Positions 11,741 through 23,000 of a DNA stretch of 64,000 nucleotides are shown here, in pieces (within the stretch, counting starts at the first letter, position 1; each line of letters starts with the position of its first letter). The position numbers were made by a program, and so were the translations under genes. Origin of the DNA: Volvox africanus (lineage: Eukaryota; Chlorophyta; Chlorophyceae; Chlamydomonadales; Volvocaceae); contig BSDZ01000086.1 of NCBI GenBank assembly GCA_030268105.1, forward strand, positions 806,001-870,000, given 5' to 3'. The notes below the pieces were generated by a model. The model ran no database searches. It saw nothing but the letters and a program-made list of their open reading frames with translations, and had not been told where the DNA came from.

Positions 11741-13191
11741 TTCACATTCGCAGGAATCTACATTGCGCTAGGTTCAATAATACAACTGTTGCATATCAGG
11801 ACCCCATACCCCACTATATATGCATGGCGATCAACTTCCTTTCTGAGCAGCCATTGCATGCCTGCTGGATTTTTTATTTACCCTGTGCAGTCTTCTGCAA
11901 CACTGTATGCGTTTGCTTTGAGGTGTTTCTGGACACGCAAGTGCAGTAACATGTGGTATTCACCCTTTGGACCAGGATGCATTTCACAACGCGGCCTGAG
12001 TTGAAAGTGCAGGGAGAAGTAATATATCAGTAAACAGAAGTGATGTGCATAAAGCAAAAAAGTTAGTAGGAGATCTATGCTTATTAGGTCTGATGTTAAA
12101 ATGCTTGATGCCTACTTTTAATACCCTGACTGTATCCCTGACGCCAGAGCCGTTAATTGCTATTTCTAGATCTATTTTCTTTGATTTTTTACTCATTACT
12201 TTACTTTACTTTATTATGGTAACAAATGTTTACAGAAGATGCCTAGGGTTCATCAAGGTTATGCCATTGGGGGCTTAAGAATAGAGGTATTGAACAGATT
12301 TACACCAATCAAGAGCATGACATAGGTGGAACCCAGTGTCCCAGCTCTTATACCACATCGTGCCCATGACTTACTGGCTGCCAAGTATATAGACGTCATC
12401 TTGACGATGGTAGAATATGCGGAAGCATTGACTTTGTCGGCTTAGAAATAGCTCGCAAGTATGACATTGCAGCAAACTGGTAGATGTAATGGAAATCGGT
12501 GGCAGCGGAGTCAAGCAGATCACCGTAAATCTTGGCAGGTGTACCAATGGTGGTCACCCTGGTGGAGTGCTTTGGCCAGACAACGAAGTATCACATTACT
12601 AGTTGTTCGGAGTTCCAGACTTCACTGTCACCGATTTCTGTTATATGTACCAGTTTGCTGCATTGTCATACTTGCAAGCTTTTTAGGTATCATGCTTATC
12701 GCATGATTGCCTATTAATATTTTCAGCCTAAAGGTATGTAGTTTACTACAGAATAGCAGGTCAACCGAAGCTGCCCACGAGCCTTGTCCTCCACACTCAA
12801 TGGGGGACGTGGTTATTTTTCAGGCCCAGCCCCGTTTCCAGTCTACACTGCAAGGCCAATGTCCTTGTTCAGGCGCAATGATCCGTACCCATCCTCCAAA
12901 ACTGGGATGACTGGCAATGGAGCAGGGCAGCTCACATATTCACATAAGTAGCCAGAGGGGTTTTGTCCTTGGGTGGCTGAGGGACAGTGCTTTGCATGAG
13001 TCCAAGAAGAGCGAGTAGTGTATGGCAGACAGGCAGATACAAAAGAGGGGCTGTACAATAATGACTTACCTTTTGCCGTAAGCGGCAGACCTAACCACGC
13101 CCCCCTTCCCGCTCTGAGTCAGCGTCAATCATCCATCCCCCCCCCACATACACACCAACTGTTTTCCACCGAGTTCGTTTGCTGCCAACTA

Positions 13192-13350
13192 CCCAGCATT
13201 GCCTTCGCCGTCCTTAGTACCGAATGCAAAGACGTACTCCACCAGGTAGAAGGCGATGCCCGTGATGCAGGTGTCAGTTCTTTATAAAGATGGACACGAT
13301 GTTCTTCGGCCATACGACACCTGCCGCAAACAGCACAAAGCTGTCGGCAT
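13192..13350 (-). pseudogene. Ammonium transporter (AMT/Rh family) N-terminal fragment
   Basis: Minus-strand residues NADSFVLF...GVVWPKNIVSIFIKN are followed, after a one-base frame change at about 13276, by DTCITGIAFYLVEYVFAFG. AMT proteins carry near the N-terminus a block of the form G-x-VR-x-KN...NxLDxxxxGxxxYLxGYAFAFG, and the match is residue-by-residue convincing. The segment between the first helix (ADSFVLF) and GVV is shortened compared with the family, a stop follows IKN in the first frame, and the conserved Arg is Trp. No further AMT exons were found. This is a broken copy, perhaps carried into the surrounding repeat element. Confidence 0.6.
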
Positions 13351-13464
13351 TGGGGAGGTCCTTAGGCAGCAAGGGGGCAGTGGTTGTTAGGGCAATGAAC
13401 ATTGAAAAATGGCGGGAGGGGCAGGGGTCAGTGGTGCGTAGCAGAGGCGGCTTCAACTTTGGCA

Positions 13465-13560
13465 TGTTGATAGACAAACGGACCGACAGACTAACAGACC
13501 GATATGTGAAAAGACCGACTGACAGACAAACAGGCAGACAATTAGACCGACATACAGGCG
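13465..13560. repeat. (GACA/GACC)n degenerate microsatellite
   Basis: Imperfect run of GACAGAC/GACCGAC tetranucleotides between the ammonium-transporter fragment and a solo LTR. A similar GACA/GACG run lies at 38195-38230. Confidence 0.7.
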
Positions 13561-13644
13561 AAATGCCGGAGGGTCATTAGGATGGGCACCAGAGAACTGT
13601 AAGGGCCTTTTCTTGTGTACATCTCCGCCCCCGCTGTCCCGGCC

Positions 13645-13748
13645 TGTTGTATCTCTGTTGTGTCGGCCAACAAAGGTCCGATCGGAAGGATGACCATCTG
13701 TGGTCCAGGATCCTTTCACACTGCCCGTAGATACCCCAGGATACTACA
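13645..13748. repeat. Solo LTR, family 1, with 5-bp target duplication CGGCC
   Basis: Begins TGTTGTATCTCTGTTGTG and ends CAGGATACTACA, about 104 bp. CGGCC directly precedes (13640-13644) and directly follows it (13749-13753), a perfect target-site duplication that fixes both borders. There is no internal sequence, so it formed by recombination between two LTRs. Confidence 0.9.
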
Positions 13749-14040
13749 CGGCCCCCTAACCACCCAGATCCCCGATTCAACCCACCTACACGAAAAACTG
13801 CACAGGTTTCAAAACCGACCCGGAACGGGGGGGGGTTGAAGAGGTCTCAATTACTACACATTTGTGCGTGCGTATGGTGTACGGCATATACGGATTTGTC
13901 ATTCAGTATGAGTATTGTTGCATCTGACGTAGCCACTGCACAGAAAGCCAAATCAGGCAACGGAATTCAAATGGAACTTCCTAGGGAAGACCGTTAGAAT
14001 TCAACTTCACCTTGCTTGTTGATGTAGTCATATGACTGCA

Positions 14041-14718
14041 TCAACACAAAAAGCACCACAATGCATTGTGGTGCTTTTTCAGGTGGGCTAATGCGTCCTT
14101 GACTTCACTTATGGGCGCCTCACCAGAAGGGATATGCAGGCTTGTGCACAGCACATTCGCCAGTAAAACCTTCTTACGAAATGGCCCACTGGAAGGCAAT
14201 GTAATGTCGCTGCCTGCAGGCTTTCCAAAAGGTCTGCCCACAAAGTGCACCAGCACAGCAACACGCTCGTGCACCCAGGGTGCCTCTTTCATTTATAATT
14301 GCAGGTTTGCTGGTAGGCGAGCCAAGTTCCAGAACGGGCTGAGATAGGACATTGCATATGAAGGTTCCACCTCACTGGCAGTGATCTCCTCAGCCATACC
14401 TGAAGGATATAAAAATAACAAGGAAAAATGAGCTGGTTATGTGTTGAAAATGCAATTCGCCACCTAATGGCAAGCCTTTCGATGCAAGCTTTGACGAACA
14501 GGAGTTAAATAGGCCCCATCGTCAACAACAAGCCAGATTCAAATCATCTCACCTAGAACAGTTAGCTCAAGTGTAACTTCTACAGTGCAGTCAATCTTGT
14601 AGACCTTGAAGCTTTTGCTGTCAGTGACTGAGGACAGGAGCTTCTCTACGCAGCCAGGCTGCCCATCAGCTTGGTTAGTGTTGAAGTCAGCAAAGCGCCC
14701 GGCCCCTCGTGGGCCGTA
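14041..14718 (-). pseudogene. Unrecognised minus-strand gene remnant inside inverted-repeat element
   Basis: Exon a (about 14718-14553) reads GRFADFNTNQ...GCVEKLLSSVTDSKSFKVYKI...VTLELTVL and ends at a clean GTGAGA donor in phase 1. A 153-bp intron leads to exon b, which starts at 14399 after CAG and reads GMAEEITASEV...SYLSPFWNLARLP. The same frame then meets TAA and continues as MKEAPWVHERVAVLVHF...VLLANVLCTSLHIPSGEAP. Codon-like continuity on both sides of the stop suggests a nonsense mutation. The family is not recognised. A transposon origin is inferred only from position between the inverted arms. Confidence 0.45.
14048..14079. repeat. Perfect 32-bp palindrome
   Basis: AAAAAGCACCACAATG is immediately followed by its exact reverse complement, with no spacer. 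It overlaps the 3' end of the minus-strand frame at 14292-14041. Confidence 0.95.
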
Positions 14719-15147
14719 TTACTTGCTCTGACATTCTATCGTATATGAGTGTTGCTCACAATCCAACAGTTAGGCTCCTTTGCAATTATAAGACTGCCAT
14801 CACGAGGAAATGCTGACTCAATTTTAAAGATGTTGAAGGTCACTGCCTTCTTATGCACGGTGAACAAGTCGGCCATTCGCCAACAGTCGATACATTCGTG
14901 TTTGGAAGTGTTCTATATAACAATGTTTTCATACCAATATGTAATTAAAGAAGCTTCCAAGTATTAAGAGTATTAAAGGAAATACAAGAAGCTTCATTTT
15001 GTAGTGAAGGCAGTGGTGTGTCTTCACTTTGAAGTGAAGGAAGAGTGAAGCGGTCGTGAAGCAAAAGTGAAGGGATCGTGAAGGGATTTACGGATAATGA
15101 AGGGTGGCAGATTCCCAGGGTGATCCCTGGGTGGGCGGAACCCTCTT

Positions 15148-15505
15148 TGGTCCGGAATGTTGTATTACGGATTTGTTTTATCAATGCAACCTGACAAGAC
15201 GACTGCTTACCCAAAAATAAATGCATTTTGATCATTGTATTTATCTGTTTATATTTGCATATTTTGCATTGAGATACGCGAGATTGGTATTATACGCGTG
15301 GTGCTGCCAGCATAGCTGACAACTGACGATGCGTGGACCGAGCCAGCATACGTAGTTGCTCAGCAATAATTGGCGCAGTTCGATAAGTAACAATGTCTGC
15401 TATATTATTACATCAATGATTTCATGATCGATGCATAAATGTGAGAAGTGTGATCTGTATTGTGCAATGTATTGTGCAAAAGCAAGTTAGTGTATGATTC
15501 ACGAA
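15148..15505 (-). repeat. Right arm of the ~350-bp inverted repeat pair
   Basis: Reverse complement of the arm at 10885-11255. It contains GATCGATGCATAAATGTGAG, CAATAATTGGCGCAGTTCG, GCTGCCAGCATAG and TGTTGTATTACGG in mirrored order. The inner flank carries the GAAGTGAAG cluster at 14990-15110. Confidence 0.7.
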
Positions 15506-16089
15506 ATAATTATCTAAGAGCTCACTGAGACTGATAATGATCAATATTGTTATCTACACCATGGTTACAAAGGCATAAGTGTAATGGTGTGAGATATGAT
15601 TGTAGTTAGGCTATACAACGGTATATTGATATTCGGCCATTCACACGGCATAAATGCCGGGAAGGCTTGATATTAATAATATACTGCATGCAAATATCGG
15701 TCATACACTTGCAAGGGTTTATCACACTTGTAAATCAGGGATCTGGGGTGATATGTACCGTGTACCGATATCATGTGTATAGGACATGTGCGGATTACTA
15801 ATATCACAAATATAAGACGTGCGTGGACGGCTGGATAATGGAGACTAATTGCGAGCTCTAATCGGACTATCCCTGATATCATCATATTGAGCTAAACTTC
15901 GCTACGTTTTGCCTGAGCCAAGCCTGAGCATTGATATCTGGTTAGATGATGATTGCCTGGACTCAGCACTGATAGCCATCACGTCCGCATCTCATGTTTT
16001 GGATCGTAAGTTGTAAGCCTTTCACTCCTAAGGTCTTCCACTGTCCCTGAATCTCATCATAATGCGTTTGGCTTATCGTGTGAGCGCAT

Positions 16090-16189
16090 TGTTGTATCTC
16101 TGTTGTGTCCGCCTTCAAAGGCCCAATCGGAAGATGACCATCTGCGGTCCAATCCTGGACACTACCCGTAGATACCCCAGGATACTACA
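16090..16189. repeat. Solo LTR, family 1, with 5-bp target duplication CGCAT
   Basis: Begins TGTTGTATCTCTGTTGTG and ends CAGGATACTACA, exactly 100 bp like the LTR at 2066-2165. CGCAT lies on both sides (16085-16089 and 16190-16194). Confidence 0.92.
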
Positions 16190-16734
16190 CGCATCAGCAC
16201 TTACCATTGAGACGTGCAGATAAGTGCATGAGCAACGAAGAGGGATAAAACACGGAAAGGGATGGATCCAAAACCTACCGGTTACTTCTTAGGCAGAGTG
16301 GGAAAGGGGATATTTTGGTGTGAAGCGCTGCTCAGGTGCACCAGCCCCATTTCTGTCTGTCCATCCATCATTGCCTACATCTGTCTGTCCATCAGTCTGT
16401 GTTATAATGCTGTAACAACTGGGATTTATAGCGATCCGTTCTAGCAACAATCGTGTTATTGTAGCTATACTTGGCAGTATGCTAGGGACCCACGCTCATC
16501 CCGTCCCGTCACATGGCATGTGCAACGCAGGGGTGGATATCCTCTGGAGTAGAGAGTCACCTGGCAGTATTAATGGACCAGCAGCAGAGAGCCATATCCT
16601 GTCAAATGATTAGCAGGATAGATAACTGAACCGTATGATTGGTTATCTAGGACAAGCCGGAAGACTGCTGTACATAATCCTGCTATAGTCACAGGCTTCT
16701 GAAGCATCTAAGCTCAAATTTTGTGAAACGTGGC

Positions 16735-17012
16735 ATTTTTAGGAAGCAAATATGGCTGAAGAAGCGTTCATATAATTTTGAAGTATTTAGACAATCATGT
16801 TCGTGCCCAAACTAGTTTTGTTAGCTACAAATGTGATGCCATGAAATACAGAATTTACCATAAGCGTATAATAATGATTTTCAGATATGTACACACATTT
16901 ATCTGGTCGTTACAGACACACACACACACACACACACATAAACATGGACATGGGAAATTCTACAGGGCAGGGCCCCCTGAAGCACTTCACGTTGGGATGC
17001 CGCCCAAAACGA
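16735..17012 (+). repeat. Dispersed repeat family 3 (copy 2)
   Basis: Matches the copy at 6246-6540 over the AT-rich 5' part (GTTAGCTACA...ATGAAATA...TTTTCAGAT), the GGTCGTTACA followed by (CA)n, and the tail TCTACAGGGCAGGGCCCCCT. No coding content. Confidence 0.55.
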
Positions 17013-18609
17013 AGTGAGAGTCGGTACTAAGCGTCGTTACCAAACTATTATGCACCCCACGCAGTGTCCCTCCTGCATATCTGCAAGCCACGGAATAAAG
17101 CCTTTTCCTTCCTAGGTGAAATGAGGCACTCAGGACGATACATAGATAGAGGCATGTTGCTTAAAATATAACTGAAAGTCCCCTTTTATATCCCACGTGC
17201 TGTTAACTTTGGACGGCTTCTTCAACCATTCATCGACAGCACTCCCCTCACTTGTACATAAGTTTATGTTCTATCCCTCTCGCTGATGAACATAAACTTC
17301 ATGTAGAGTAAAGCTTACACAATGGGAAGCGTGCCTAGCTTAGGTACAAGGAATCAAAGACAGCGGAAGACATGGAAGCAAGAAGGTTACAATCTTTTTG
17401 CAGAATGATGTCCATAGGCTATCAGAGCCAGAGTCTCATCCTCTAACCGGAAGCTAGAAGCTCAGTCTTATAGAAGATAGTAGTCAGGGGATACCTAAAG
17501 ACCTTGTTGACTTAATCACAACATGATAAGTATATAGGCCGCGATGAGCATTAAATACTCGCATTTCGGCCAGCAGTACACGTCCATTGAGATTGACGTA
17601 TCTCGTCCAATAAGAGGCCGTACCACTCTGATCGACAGCAAGGCTTGTCATATAAAAAACCTTCATTCATTAGTGCAATGACTTGTATTGAGTGCGCGGG
17701 CATAGATTCATGCGTAGTGAGTTACGTCCCTCACGCCAACGCGCAAGTTCAGTAGCGACTTCCAGTAACTCATGCGCGGAAAAGTATGTGAATTTGCTTT
17801 GCCGATAATTATCCATTGATAGATAGTTATTTTAGCGTACATTGTGCTTATGGTGACCGACGACCTACGTCGCTTGAATTCAACATTACGACATACGCCA
17901 GTATGGTCGCGATCATGCGTTTCATGTGCATCCGGGTTCAATCCCGATATCTATTGATTTATTTATTATAATGCATGAATTGCCGCAAGGTTACGCTTAG
18001 AATTGCATGCGTAGTGCTGTTTGCTCGTCGCGGGACGATGACGACTTATGCTTTGCAATACAACAGTTTACTCATCTGGAAAATTAACCCACTTGCTTCC
18101 TTTCCTGGACCGGCATTGGACGACCGGGATTAGCAGGGGCACAGTGGTCTGGTCCAATACATACTGATCATAAGATATGTGCTGATTGCCACCATATCGT
18201 ATAACACTCAAGCAACATTCCACCATACATATATGCTGCTCGCTAGTGAGCAGCCAAACAAGCAAGCAGCATACGGCAACATGCATGTATGTAGCTGTGT
18301 GCTCACTCGGTGCTTGACCTTTATGTACAAATATACTTCAACACAGCTAGATAGCTCGCAATAAAGATAACAAATCATTCAATCTCAAGTAAACATGCTC
18401 TATCTCACAGAAAGTACCCTAACAATTCATGTATTGACTTGCGATAGATTGGGAGATAGATTCCTGAGCAGCAGCACGCACGGCAGCAGGCACATGTATG
18501 CACAGATAGATAGACCCAAGAGAAAGGTCGCGGACACATAACGGCAAGAAGGCAGTATTGCGGCGGTGTCACCCGCACCCACTTGCCAGTAATTCATTCA
18601 TTGACATAA

Positions 18610-18645
<36 letters not shown>

Positions 18646-20050
18646 ACACACTCTCTCTCGAAGGATTGTTTTCAACTTCCATCCTTCAATCGACATCCAT
18701 CACCAACTTTAGGGTGGCCTACCGAACAAAACTTCGGGCTGGTCCCCGCATTTGATTCATCTACGCATGCCTTGCGGCGGTGGTAGATAGATATCATGCG
18801 CACCCAAAATAATTTGCCTCCTGCCATCACAGTGTCAAACAGAAACACATACACATGACCCCCAGTTCATTCAATGCACACCTTCAGCCGCCGTACAAGA
18901 CCTGCCGTACGCCATTTTTCGCCGTACATGTGATCCCTGATACATGTTTGCAGCACACAAGCAAACACGTAAGCATCTAGCTAGGCGGGTACCCGTCACG
19001 TACGTACTCCTTAGGTTAACAGGTATATTTCAGTACAATGTATCATACGCATCAATGCCCATCCGCGCCATGGCTATGGCCAAAGCAGCAGTGTATATAT
19101 GGGTGTTGGGGAGCGTGTGGTGACAGGACGGACCATTTCATAGAACCACGGCTCAATTTGTTATAATTGACAATATCGTTAGTTACCGTTAATTATTGAT
19201 GTCCGTAGATACCACCATGCAGAGGCCGCTAGGCTAAGTAATTGGAGGGCAACTAGCAGGTCATCAGGAAAGGATTCTGAACGGAGATGGAAGCCCATCT
19301 TCCCTCGCTCGGCGAACGAACAAAACCACATACATTGACCGTGCTCCCTGGATAGATAGATAGGTAGATAAGGTAGATAGATAGATAGATAGATGGATAG
19401 ACAGATAATTGCGACGACCTAGCCACCCAAGCAAGATCAACACATCGCCAGCAGGACGACGTCGCAAGAGACAGAGCGCCATGAAGGAATTTGCATGCTT
19501 GGGGACCGTAAGAAGCAACTATGGCGCTATGGCGCGTCGGCACAACCCATAAACCCGCCGTGCTGAATTCGAACAATCCGGATTAATAATTACGCCCGCT
19601 CAGTTATTTGCCACGTGCATCCCTTTAATTGAGGGTACTGCATCACTTTTGCCTGCCGTACATGTCACCCTTCCGTAGTCCATTTGAAGCCCCATCGCAT
19701 CGATCATGATGATAAATTCATGACAATCAACTCTTAAACTTATTCCTCCTAAACTCTCCAGAAACTTAGAACTGTCTCATGGGCTGGACCACGTTCTTTT
19801 CTGTTTCCCGTGTGTACATAGGACACAGCAAGCAATGCGGGGCGCCCGTAACCGCAGCTACAGCGCGCGGGATGGTGGAGCAATTAAAGAGGCGGAAGGA
19901 GCAAGCTGAGGGAGCAGCTGGGAGCCACGGAGGATGGAGCATGGCTGGGCCGCAAAAGTATCCGAAGCGTCTATCAGTGACCATCCCCCAAGAAAGGCGA
20001 CCCGTGAAATCTCATCCGGCGTCAGTGATGAGGCACGCAGGGGTTTGAAC
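17013..20050. other. Gene-poor, microsatellite-bearing stretch
   Basis: No gene supported. It holds a (CA)n tract at about 18611-18652 and a (GATA)n tract at about 19350-19395. Short minus-strand open frames near 17484-17941 are not recognisable. The right end is the 3' flank of the second protease gene, whose stop codon is at 20051-20053. Confidence 0.5.
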
Positions 20051-23000
20051 CTAAAGTGAACCTCTCTGCTCCGAGGGCAGGGGATGGGATGCTCGCCCCG
20101 GCTTCGGCTGCAGGGGAGGGGCTGTGGAGTTTGGTTGGAAACGCGGCTTCGACGGTCTTACTGGGGCTCTGGGGCTGCTGGATGTCTGCTGAGGATTCGG
20201 AGGGCTAGGAAGTGGCCTTGGCGGTTGCCGCAATTTAAATGGTGGCCGTTGCGACGGCAGAGGCGGCCACGGTGATTGTGACCGTGGAAATGATTGCACC
20301 CGCGGCGACGGGGCCGGTAGCAGCAACGGTGACGATGGGGACGGCCTTGGCGGTGACCTTGGTGGTGGCCTTGGCGGCGGCCGTGGTGGCGGTTGTGGTG
20401 GTGGCTGCGGCGGCGGCTGCCGCGGTGACTGCCGAGAAACCGGTGGTGGCCTCACTGATCTCGGTGGTGATGGCCTGCAGTATATGTATTGTGAGGCATT
20501 CATTCGTTCTATATTGTATTCCAAGATCAAGGTGGCGAGGTGACGTTGGACGCGCATTTCCCATAACTTGATGAGCCATTTTAGCTTAGAACCAAATAAC
20601 CTTTGCGCTGTGGTGCAACAATTCCCCCTGGTATTTGCATGGATACAAAATGCTGCGTTGATGAGCTTCATCGATGGTGGGGTTGATTCTCAATCGAGAG
20701 GATACTTTATATGCATGTCTCATCAACAGCAGGATAGGCTCGCTCGCCAACAAGATGCATAAATAAACCAGGGATTGTGCAGATACGGTGTGTGGCATGA
20801 GGGATGGACATAATGAGTTAAGATATACATGCCAAATAATAGACGGATGATGATGACGATGATTACGGACCACCGACAAAATAAAAGACCAGAAAATCAC
20901 GAGACGGTCGCTCACGATGCATCACGGTAAGAATCGTAGTCCGCAGCTTGGCTGCTGGCAAGTACTTCAATAGTGGCAGGACTGCTCTTCGGACCGATGC
21001 CCACGACGCACTCTTGTGCTCGGACCTCATACCGGCAAACCCATAGAGGGATCTTGGAACCATCCTCATCAAAATCTACGAGGCGAGTGAAGGCGATGTG
21101 GCACATTATCAAGCACGTGTCATATTCTTGATTTCTTCATCAACATGCTATTTGAAACATCACTTTCTGGTGCGCAATGAACACGCCAATGCATGATTGA
21201 CGTAGTGTGCACTAGCAAAATTGGACAATAAAAATAATGTTGAACTTCTTGTATTAGTATCTGTTTTGCCAGTCGGTCGTAAAAATATCCGTATGCATGT
21301 AAAGCATAAACATACACACCAGCAGCCAACCCGCCGCTCACCGCCTGTCTCCACAAGCAGCTTGTAGTCCTCTAGATTCGTCGTACTTCGCGATGCAATC
21401 GTCCCCAGGATAGTAACCTTAGGATCACCACGAACCCCGAAATTGTTGTCGATTGATTTATCAAGATAGTGCACACTGATCTGGGGGGGGACGGATCACA
21501 GTGGGCATGCTTGAGGGACCAAGATACTTATCCGGCTATCCTCATCGACTATGAACATCTATGACATATACACGGGATATCCAGATAGGATGGCGCAGTT
21601 TGGGCGGGGCCCTTGCGTGAGGCGCCTCGGGGGAACCCCGCCCTGTAGAGCTCGTTGCCCTTGTCCGTCCGTGCGTGTGTCCGTGACGACCAAAGCAAAG
21701 CAATCAAGCCAACATAAAAATGATAACAACCTCTATTCAATCCTACATCCTGCGATCCAGCAAAAATTAAATGGAGTTTAAACAAGTTTAAGGGTCTCAT
21801 TTGTCCGATTGAGGCTGCAACCAAACCTTTGCGTCTCGTGCTATCATCTAGATTAGCTTAATAGCAATATAGCTTACGAATAAATGTTAAGACTGCGCTA
21901 CTTTTAACTGCAAAGCTGTGAAACTCAACGATTTTCGCGTACGGTTTGCAGCTCGCAGACGGCAGTCCTTTGGATTTTATTGAAATCCTATTAATATTAC
22001 TACATCGCAAACGATATTCATTTCAAGAATCAAACATTATTTTTTGGCAAAGGACGGCAAAAGTTGATTGAGCACGCACGCTCGAGACAGGACCTTCACA
22101 TGGATACGTTGACAATGTGCAACAGTTCACGCACAGTTCACGTAATGCATGGTTTTAGGATGAAAAACGTGGCATGCAACCTCCAATCTGGCCACACTGC
22201 GTGTGAGGGAGAGGGGAGAGTGAGAGCGCGCGCTCTCAATCTAAAAGATGACCGCTGTCTAAGCCATCACACAGTACAGACGCTGGGGGCCCTGCCTTTT
22301 TTCCGGGTCCAAGGAAGCAAACACCAACTCTCTCTTGTCCTACAGTGCAGGTTCATTTCAATATTTACCGAAACTTGTAATAACGGTTTTTATGTTATGG
22401 AGGGCAGGAGGCAGGTTAGCAGTGATGATAACATTCTCAATCGCAAATGTAATTTGAATCTGCAAGCGACCGAGCTGCGGCACACCTCAGACAAGCAAGG
22501 AGATGAAATCTTACCTCTGCGAACTGTTTTTGTTGCAGTAGACGATAGGGCCTCCCAGTCTGTGAAACCAAACCAGTGTTGTCTATACCTCCCTTTACAA
22601 ATCTTAGCTATCAAATGTTGCCCCTCAAACCCTATTCCTCAACTTCTGTCACAATGCCTACGTACGTCCTGCTGGCTAGCCCAGGAGCCCAGGCACTACT
22701 TAACTGTAGTAGTTGAGAGCCGCAAAGGCCTTCTGAGGTGCTGAGAAGGTGCTTCTGCACATCTAAAATGTGTTGGTGTGTTCCGCACATGTCCAACTAC
22801 ATTATCGGCTGTGCATCCATACATACCGCTATCTCATTACCCGCCTAAGTTACCTGCCTTGCGGTTGAACTCGTCGCTGATGTCTTGATCTCCTCCCATC
22901 CGCAGACGAAGCGCAAAGTACACATTCCTGTTGTCATCGAGCCGAAGAGGCGCCATAGACAAGCGGTGGAGATGACACGATGAACAGGATTAGTGCGTGT

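Noticed and set aside
12300..12620. Protein-like stretches such as IGGSGVKQITVNLGRCTNGG on the plus strand
   Set aside because: Short, interrupted by stops in every frame and unmatched to any family I know; not enough to call an exon.
17925..17950. Possible tRNA T-arm (GGGTTCAATCCC-like)
   Set aside because: The stem does not pair beyond two bases and no acceptor, D or anticodon arms could be found.
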